Positions 15,001-18,284 of a stretch of 18,284 bases of DNA are shown piece after piece. The notes beneath the pieces were generated by a model. That model saw nothing but the letters and a program-made list of their open reading frames with translations. It had not been told where the DNA came from and made no database searches. Both the position numbers and the translations under genes were made by a program. The DNA is from CAZNQW01 sp964575225. Its GTDB lineage: Bacteria > Chloroflexota > Anaerolineae > JAAYZQ01. The first letter of the stretch is position 1. Every line of letters starts with the position of its first letter. The stretch covers positions 1 through 18,284 of the forward strand of contig CAZNQW010000057.1 of the NCBI GenBank assembly GCA_964575225.1. Reading direction: 5' to 3'.

Positions 15001-17243
15001 TGTTTGGTCTCTTTTGGCTGATCCGCTGGGCCAACCCCGATCTATGGCACGCCTGGATGGGCGGCGAAAAGCCGATGGACCTGGCCTATCTGACCGCCGT
15101 TATCAAGTCGGTCGAGTTTCCGCCCTACGACCCCTGGTTTTCCGGGGGTTATCTCAACTATTATTACTTTGGCCAGGTGCTGGTGGGCACGCTCATCAAA
15201 CTGGTGGGCATTGTGCCTTCGGTGGCCTATAACCTGGCGGTCCCCACCTGGTTTGCTTTGACGGGCCTGGGCGCCTTTAGCGTGACCTACAATCTGGTGG
15301 CCAAGGGGCACGAGCTAGAGGAAAACCAGGCGCCGGCCCTCGGCAGGTTCCTGGGGGATGTCAAGGCGCTGGCAGCCGGACTGCTGGGCGTTCTGTTTGT
15401 CATGCTCCTGGGCAACCTGGGACAGATCCACCTGGTCTTACTCAAAGCCGGAGAAGGTGTCCTGGAGAATTTTCAGAGCACCATCCCCGGCCTGGCCTCG
15501 CTGGCGCGGACCATTATCGGCGCCTTTGAGGTGATCTTTGGCGGCAAGGCACTGCCCATCGCCATCAACGAGTGGTATTGGAACGCCAGTCGGGCCATCC
15601 CGTCGGGCCCCTACGAGTCGGTCATCACCGAGTTCCCCTTCTTTACCTTCCTCTATGGCGACCTGCACGCCCATCTGCTTGCCATGCCCCTGGCTTTTCT
15701 GTCGCTGGCACTGGCTGTGGCCCTGGTGCGGAAGGGGGAGAGCCTTGACACAGTAGAGGACAAGGCCTGGCGCGGGTGGCTGAGGACCCTGGGGCCACTG
15801 GTCCTGTGGTCCCTGATCATCGGCGCGCTGCGGACGACCAATACCTGGGATGTGCCGCCGCATTTGCTCGTGGTGTTGGGAGCGTTGGTCATCTCCCAGT
15901 TCTCCCAGAGCGCGCGATCCAGGTGGCAAAAGATCGGCGCAGTGGCCTGGCAGTTCGGGCTGGTGTTCCTGCTAAGTTGGTCGGTGCTCTATTGGCCCTT
16001 CTGGCAGAACTATGGCGCTTACTATAACAGCGTGGGCCTCTGGACGGGAACGCGAACGCTCCTGTTCGCTTATCTGGTGGTGCACGGTCTGTTTCTGTTT
16101 GGGATCCTGAGCTACCTGAGCGCGCGGGTGCTGAGCGAATGGCGAGAGATCCCCGCCCTCCGCCGTCTCGTCCTGAGCATCCGCTACCGGAAAAAGTCGC
16201 GCCGCCTGAAGGAGGTCGGAGAACGGACTGGGGTCCGGGGGTTGCCCCTGCCCCTCCTAGCCTGGCTGGGGTTGGCTTTGTTGGTTTTGCTCGAATTTCT
16301 GTTTCTGATCCCGGGGTTGATCCCACTGACGCGCCCTTTGGCCGAAGGGGTCGAGGCGGGCACCTTTGCCTATCGCGGATTGGCGGTATTTGCCCTCGGC
16401 GCGCCGGTGGCGCTGGCGGGCCTGCTATTTTTGTTCCGACCCCGGATGTCGCCCACTCTGCGGCTGTGGGCCTATTGGGTGTTGTTGGGTTTGGCCATGA
16501 CCCTGGGCGTCGAGGTGATCGTCGTCGAGGGCGACATCGGGCGGATGAACACGGTGTTCAAGTTCTACATGCAAGTGTGGCTGATGTGGGGGGTGGCTGC
16601 CGCGGCAGCCGTGATCTGGATGCTGCCCCGGCTGCGCCGTTGGCGTTCGGGGCAAAGGCTGTGGCTCAGCCTCTTGACGGCTCTGGTGTTCTTTGCCGCA
16701 CTGTATCCGCCGCTGGCGGCCTGGGCCAAGATCAACGACCGGTTTGACGTCCGCACGGGTCCCGGGCTGGACGGGTGGGCCTATATGGAAACGGCCCACT
16801 ACTATGATCCCAACGGCGGCAGCTACGATCTAAAATGGGATCTGGAAGCGATCCGTTGGCTGCTGGACAACGTGGTGGGCACACCCGTGATCCTCGAGGG
16901 ACACGCGCCGGAATACCGTTGGGGGGCGCGCTATTCGATCAACACCGGCCTGCCGACGGTGCTGGGCTGGAACTGGCACCAGCGGCAGCAGCGCGCAGCC
17001 GCCGACGATCAGGCCGTCTGGGCGCGGGCCAACGACGTGGCCCAGATCTACAATACAGCCTACGTGCAACCGGCCGCTGCGCTGCTGCAACAATACGACG
17101 TCCGCTACATCATCGTCGGGCCGCTGGAAAAGATCTATTACAACGCAGCAGGGCTTGCCAAGTTCGAGCGCATGGCCGCCGAAGGGATGTTGCACCCGGT
17201 CTTTGACAACGGGCAAGTCACCATCTACCAGGTAGTCCGGTAA
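12003..17243 (+). CDS. Giant membrane protein: GT39-like half fused to DUF2298 (YYY) half
   Basis: This 1746-residue protein has two membrane-embedded halves. Residues 1-540 look like a GT39/ArnT-PMT type transferase, with the first helix at 16-34 followed by an outer loop carrying HPDE (47-50), where such enzymes keep acidic catalytic residues, then about ten more helices. Residues 541-885 are a large, mostly soluble and probably extracytoplasmic region. From about 890 the DUF2298 half begins, with NYYYFGQ (triple Tyr 1053-1055), GDLHAH (1219-1224) and RMNTVFKFYMQ (near 1515). It ends in a soluble tail of about 170 residues containing YSINTGLPTVLGWNWHQ. The predicted role is transfer of a sugar from a lipid carrier to protein or glycan outside the membrane; this is inferred from the fold class. 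ATG 12003 is used, without a clear ribosome binding site. Confidence 0.85.
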   Translation: MDSLKPSKRESRAQGPILFLALLAILALGAALRFYNVNWDQGTYHIHPDERHTAMVVTAIQWPQSLGEYFDTGSSPLNPRNANTVFFYGTLPLFLTKFVATALDQINPNQGSFLNFLLFLSLAVLVGAVLALMIRGLGLAHRRRGWVVSLLVTVGGLALLIWGWQSLTHYVATHDSLTSYDQIHLVGRVLSGVFDLGSILLLFFLGRRLFDERVGVIASFLLAFTALNIQGSHYFVVDTFLTFFVLLTLWFTVSVAEGRGWTAYVALGLSMGLTLACKVSVFTLVVVVALGAGLWVRRRVQMGESPVRAQFRALAGLVLAALVALAVFRVAQPYAWAGPNYHGWDSVPAPWGENLRFLEKIPEPIRAVVMPNPQWVADIVSAGAQQTGEADLPWGRQWTERMPWLWPLENMVLWAMGVPLGVASWLGVFLVLVQLVRKKRRDRNAAMPAAPTKTPWLAKRWDLALIPLAWVLLTFGWQGMQYVKSVRYFMPILPLLVLFAAHLVISGWDWARGKRWSARLAAGALAVVVLGGALGWAFALVQIYTEPVTRVQATRWMYENVETGATLHYLTPEGEAGQIQLPLPSTHLYATNGHFLITEVTPPQDLIATEIVMNHLMGVEGPTRARFEAQVLGSSLEPEPLAAAAIEATFGGEGGERHVLDIPDVYLYGGESYYVQTRVLEGAPLVSEGAAIANEHFDDPLPFNMDGRIAFGAGPYRGLDLALYDEDTPEKLEQLLDILDQADYVSMSSGRLWQSIPRLPMRYPVTTRYYELLFAEKLGFEKAAEFHSYPRLFGIEFDDTWAEEQFTVYDHPKVLIYRKTADYDRQRVKEMLSEGINWDEIPHWLNPRDVPEWKRRNQQQNSLMLTEEQRKLQESSGTWASLFQKNSAANRWPTLSWLALLGLVGLATLPLTVAVLQGLPDRGAILARPVGVLLLGWLSWILTNLTPLSYTRGTLWLALGLIAAISWGSLLFASQRRRLAELWRRQKWVILIGEALFLLLFGLFWLIRWANPDLWHAWMGGEKPMDLAYLTAVIKSVEFPPYDPWFSGGYLNYYYFGQVLVGTLIKLVGIVPSVAYNLAVPTWFALTGLGAFSVTYNLVAKGHELEENQAPALGRFLGDVKALAAGLLGVLFVMLLGNLGQIHLVLLKAGEGVLENFQSTIPGLASLARTIIGAFEVIFGGKALPIAINEWYWNASRAIPSGPYESVITEFPFFTFLYGDLHAHLLAMPLAFLSLALAVALVRKGESLDTVEDKAWRGWLRTLGPLVLWSLIIGALRTTNTWDVPPHLLVVLGALVISQFSQSARSRWQKIGAVAWQFGLVFLLSWSVLYWPFWQNYGAYYNSVGLWTGTRTLLFAYLVVHGLFLFGILSYLSARVLSEWREIPALRRLVLSIRYRKKSRRLKEVGERTGVRGLPLPLLAWLGLALLVLLEFLFLIPGLIPLTRPLAEGVEAGTFAYRGLAVFALGAPVALAGLLFLFRPRMSPTLRLWAYWVLLGLAMTLGVEVIVVEGDIGRMNTVFKFYMQVWLMWGVAAAAAVIWMLPRLRRWRSGQRLWLSLLTALVFFAALYPPLAAWAKINDRFDVRTGPGLDGWAYMETAHYYDPNGGSYDLKWDLEAIRWLLDNVVGTPVILEGHAPEYRWGARYSINTGLPTVLGWNWHQRQQRAAADDQAVWARANDVAQIYNTAYVQPAAALLQQYDVRYIIVGPLEKIYYNAAGLAKFERMAAEGMLHPVFDNGQVTIYQVVR

Positions 17244-17256
17244 CTGGGATCGCAGC

Positions 17257-17287
17257 CTCGATTTTTCGAGCGCCCCATCCCTGGGGC
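17257..17287. other. Two adjacent small hairpins after the giant gene
   Basis: CTCGA-TTTT-TCGAG (17257-17270) and GCCCCA-TCCC-TGGGGC (17272-17287) lie back to back, 14 bases after the stop at 17243. Neither has a following T-run, so termination here is uncertain. They may be processing or pausing signals ahead of the sigma-factor gene. I see no convincing -35/-10 pair in 17244-17340. Confidence 0.35.
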
Positions 17288-17340
17288 TGTAATATTTCGC
17301 TCGGTTGCGCATCTTTTTATGAGGAGAGGGTAAAAGGTCT

Positions 17341-17847
17341 GTGGGCCCAGCCGACGAGTACGTCGAGTTGTACCGCCAATACCTGCCCCGTATCCTCAAT
17401 TACATGAGGCTGAGGGTCGATGGCGAGGACCTGGCCCAGGATCTGACGGCGGAGGTCTTTGAACGGGCGATCGCACGGCAAGCTACTTTGCGCAAGCGAG
17501 AGGCCTTTGGCGCCTGGCTATTTCGGATCGCGCGAAACACAGTGGCGGGCCACTATCGCAAGCGGAAACAGACGCTGAGCTTGGACGAGGTGGAAGAGCA
17601 AGCAGCGCCCGCCTCCAATCCAGTCCAGACCGTCATTCAGCGCGAACAGGTGGACCGAATGCACCAGGCGTTATCGACCCTATCGGAGCGAGAGCAGGAG
17701 ATCATCCGCCTCAAGTTCGGGGGCGGGTTGGGCAATCAAGAGATCGCCGGTTTACTGCGGCTGAGAGCGGGCCATGTGGCCGTGCTCCTCTATCGAGCAC
17801 TGCGCAAGCTAAAGGCTCAGCTCCAGGACGAACCGGATTTTCGGTAG
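17341..17847 (+). CDS. ECF-type RNA polymerase sigma factor
   Basis: This is a 168-residue cytoplasmic sigma70-family factor holding only regions 2 and 4, the extracytoplasmic-function layout and size. Region 2 covers about residues 6-75, with the core-binding and -10 recognition elements DLAQDLTAEVFERAI and AFGAWLFRIARNTVAGHYRKRK. Region 4 covers about 105-160, where LSTLSEREQEIIRLKFGGG begins the helix-turn-helix and EIAGLLRLRAGHVAVLLYRALRKLK is the recognition part. The start is GTG 17341, with GAGGAGAGGG ending 10 bases upstream. A membrane anti-sigma-like gene follows after 22 bases, the usual arrangement in which the sigma factor is held at the membrane until a signal arrives. It could control the envelope genes nearby, but its target promoters cannot be told from this window. 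Confidence 0.93.
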   Translation: MGPADEYVELYRQYLPRILNYMRLRVDGEDLAQDLTAEVFERAIARQATLRKREAFGAWLFRIARNTVAGHYRKRKQTLSLDEVEEQAAPASNPVQTVIQREQVDRMHQALSTLSEREQEIIRLKFGGGLGNQEIAGLLRLRAGHVAVLLYRALRKLKAQLQDEPDFR

Positions 17848-17869
17848 GACGCGGGTGGGTCGTGGAAAG

Positions 17870-18284
17870 ATGAAATCGAGTCCAGAAGAACGAGGACGAG
17901 CACAACAGATTTCGGCTCTGGTGGACCGGTTGATCGCCGAGCCCGGCATGGATGCGCCGTCCCTCGACGCGGAGGACACCGGTGTGTGGGCCGCGGCCCG
18001 GGAACTGGCCCGTTTGCCCTCTTTGCTGGGGCCGGTGAGCCCGGCGCTGGAGCAACGGGTGATGGGCCGCATCCGGTCGGCAAAAGGATCGGACCAGGGA
18101 GCGACCCGCTGCCGCCTGAGCTGGGCGGTGACCGGCCTGGCGACGGCCCTGGCTCTGGCGCTGATTGTGTGGATCACGCCCTTGGGACAGACGGCGGTGG
18201 CCAGCTTTTTGGCCGTCTTTCATCTGGGTCAGACTGAAGTGCGGATCACGCCGGCCAACACTCAGGCCATTCAAGAAGCTACGG
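17870..18284 (+). CDS. Putative membrane anti-sigma factor, 3' end missing
   Basis: The frame opens at ATG 17870, 22 bases after the sigma-factor stop, with GGAAAG just upstream, and runs off the window; 138 residues are visible. The first 80 are hydrophilic and mostly helical (EERGRAQQISALVDRLIAEPG, ELARLPSLLGPVSPALEQRV). One membrane helix follows (about 84-103, WAVTGLATALALALIVWIT), and then an extracytoplasmic stretch begins (TPLGQTAVASFLAVFHLG). A cytoplasmic N-terminus, a single helix and an outer domain, directly after an ECF sigma gene, fit an anti-sigma factor. There is no His-x3-Cys-x2-Cys zinc motif, so it is not a ZAS-type anti-sigma. The family is not named with confidence because the outer domain is cut off. 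Confidence 0.72.
   Translation, partial: MKSSPEERGRAQQISALVDRLIAEPGMDAPSLDAEDTGVWAAARELARLPSLLGPVSPALEQRVMGRIRSAKGSDQGATRCRLSWAVTGLATALALALIVWITPLGQTAVASFLAVFHLGQTEVRITPANTQAIQEAT

Noticed and set aside
1..18284. tRNA, rRNA, CRISPR arrays, insertion sequences, phage attachment sites
   Set aside because: I looked for tRNA-like cloverleaf ends, evenly spaced direct repeats, transposase motifs and terminal inverted repeats and found none; the non-coding DNA is limited to short gaps and the 412-base divergent region.

Overview
The window looks like GC-rich chromosomal DNA from a member of the Chloroflexota (Anaerolineae or Caldilineae type), probably from a draft or metagenome assembly. Three things point that way. 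There is a 1746-residue membrane protein with a GT39-like half and a DUF2298 ('YYY', Chloroflexota/archaea) half. There are several single-pass proteins with PEGA, CARDB, FHA, TPR or beta-propeller modules joined by Thr/Pro-rich linkers. There is an ECF sigma factor followed by a membrane anti-sigma-like gene. This is inference from gene content; no search was run.

Layout. (1) 1-3347, plus strand: the end of an ABC export operon, with a truncated small membrane protein (DUF4418-like), two paralogous FtsX/MacB-type permeases and an ATPase, ending near a GC-rich hairpin (3363-3389). (2) 3435-9459, minus strand: a four-gene unit read from right to left. It holds a PEGA-CARDB-DUF5107-like surface protein, a TPR plus TolB-like propeller membrane protein, an RmlD-type dTDP-4-dehydrorhamnose reductase and a family 2 glycosyltransferase. 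A strong promoter sits so close to the first gene that its mRNA may be leaderless. (3) 9577-11590, minus strand: one gene for an FHA-TM-Ig-CARDB-beta-sandwich protein. It is interrupted by an assembly artefact, 10 Ns plus Illumina adapter at 11315-11362, and is followed by a clear intrinsic terminator (9511-9550). (4) 11591-12002: a 412-base divergent intergenic region with a promoter on each strand and a 12-bp palindrome between them. (5) 12003-18284, plus strand: the giant GT39/DUF2298 protein, an ECF sigma factor and the start of its putative anti-sigma factor.

A common theme is the cell surface. Rhamnose synthesis, glycosyl transfer and a lipid-linked-sugar type membrane enzyme sit beside three membrane-anchored proteins whose exported parts carry Thr/Ser/Pro-rich linkers. 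Three sigma70-type promoters share one design: a TTG-starting -35, a 17-bp spacer, a TGn extended -10 and TATAAT or TATACT. Two of them, both driving CARDB surface-protein genes, match at 15 of 17 positions across the -10. The most important caution is the adapter: any protein called across 11315-11362 contains artificial sequence.
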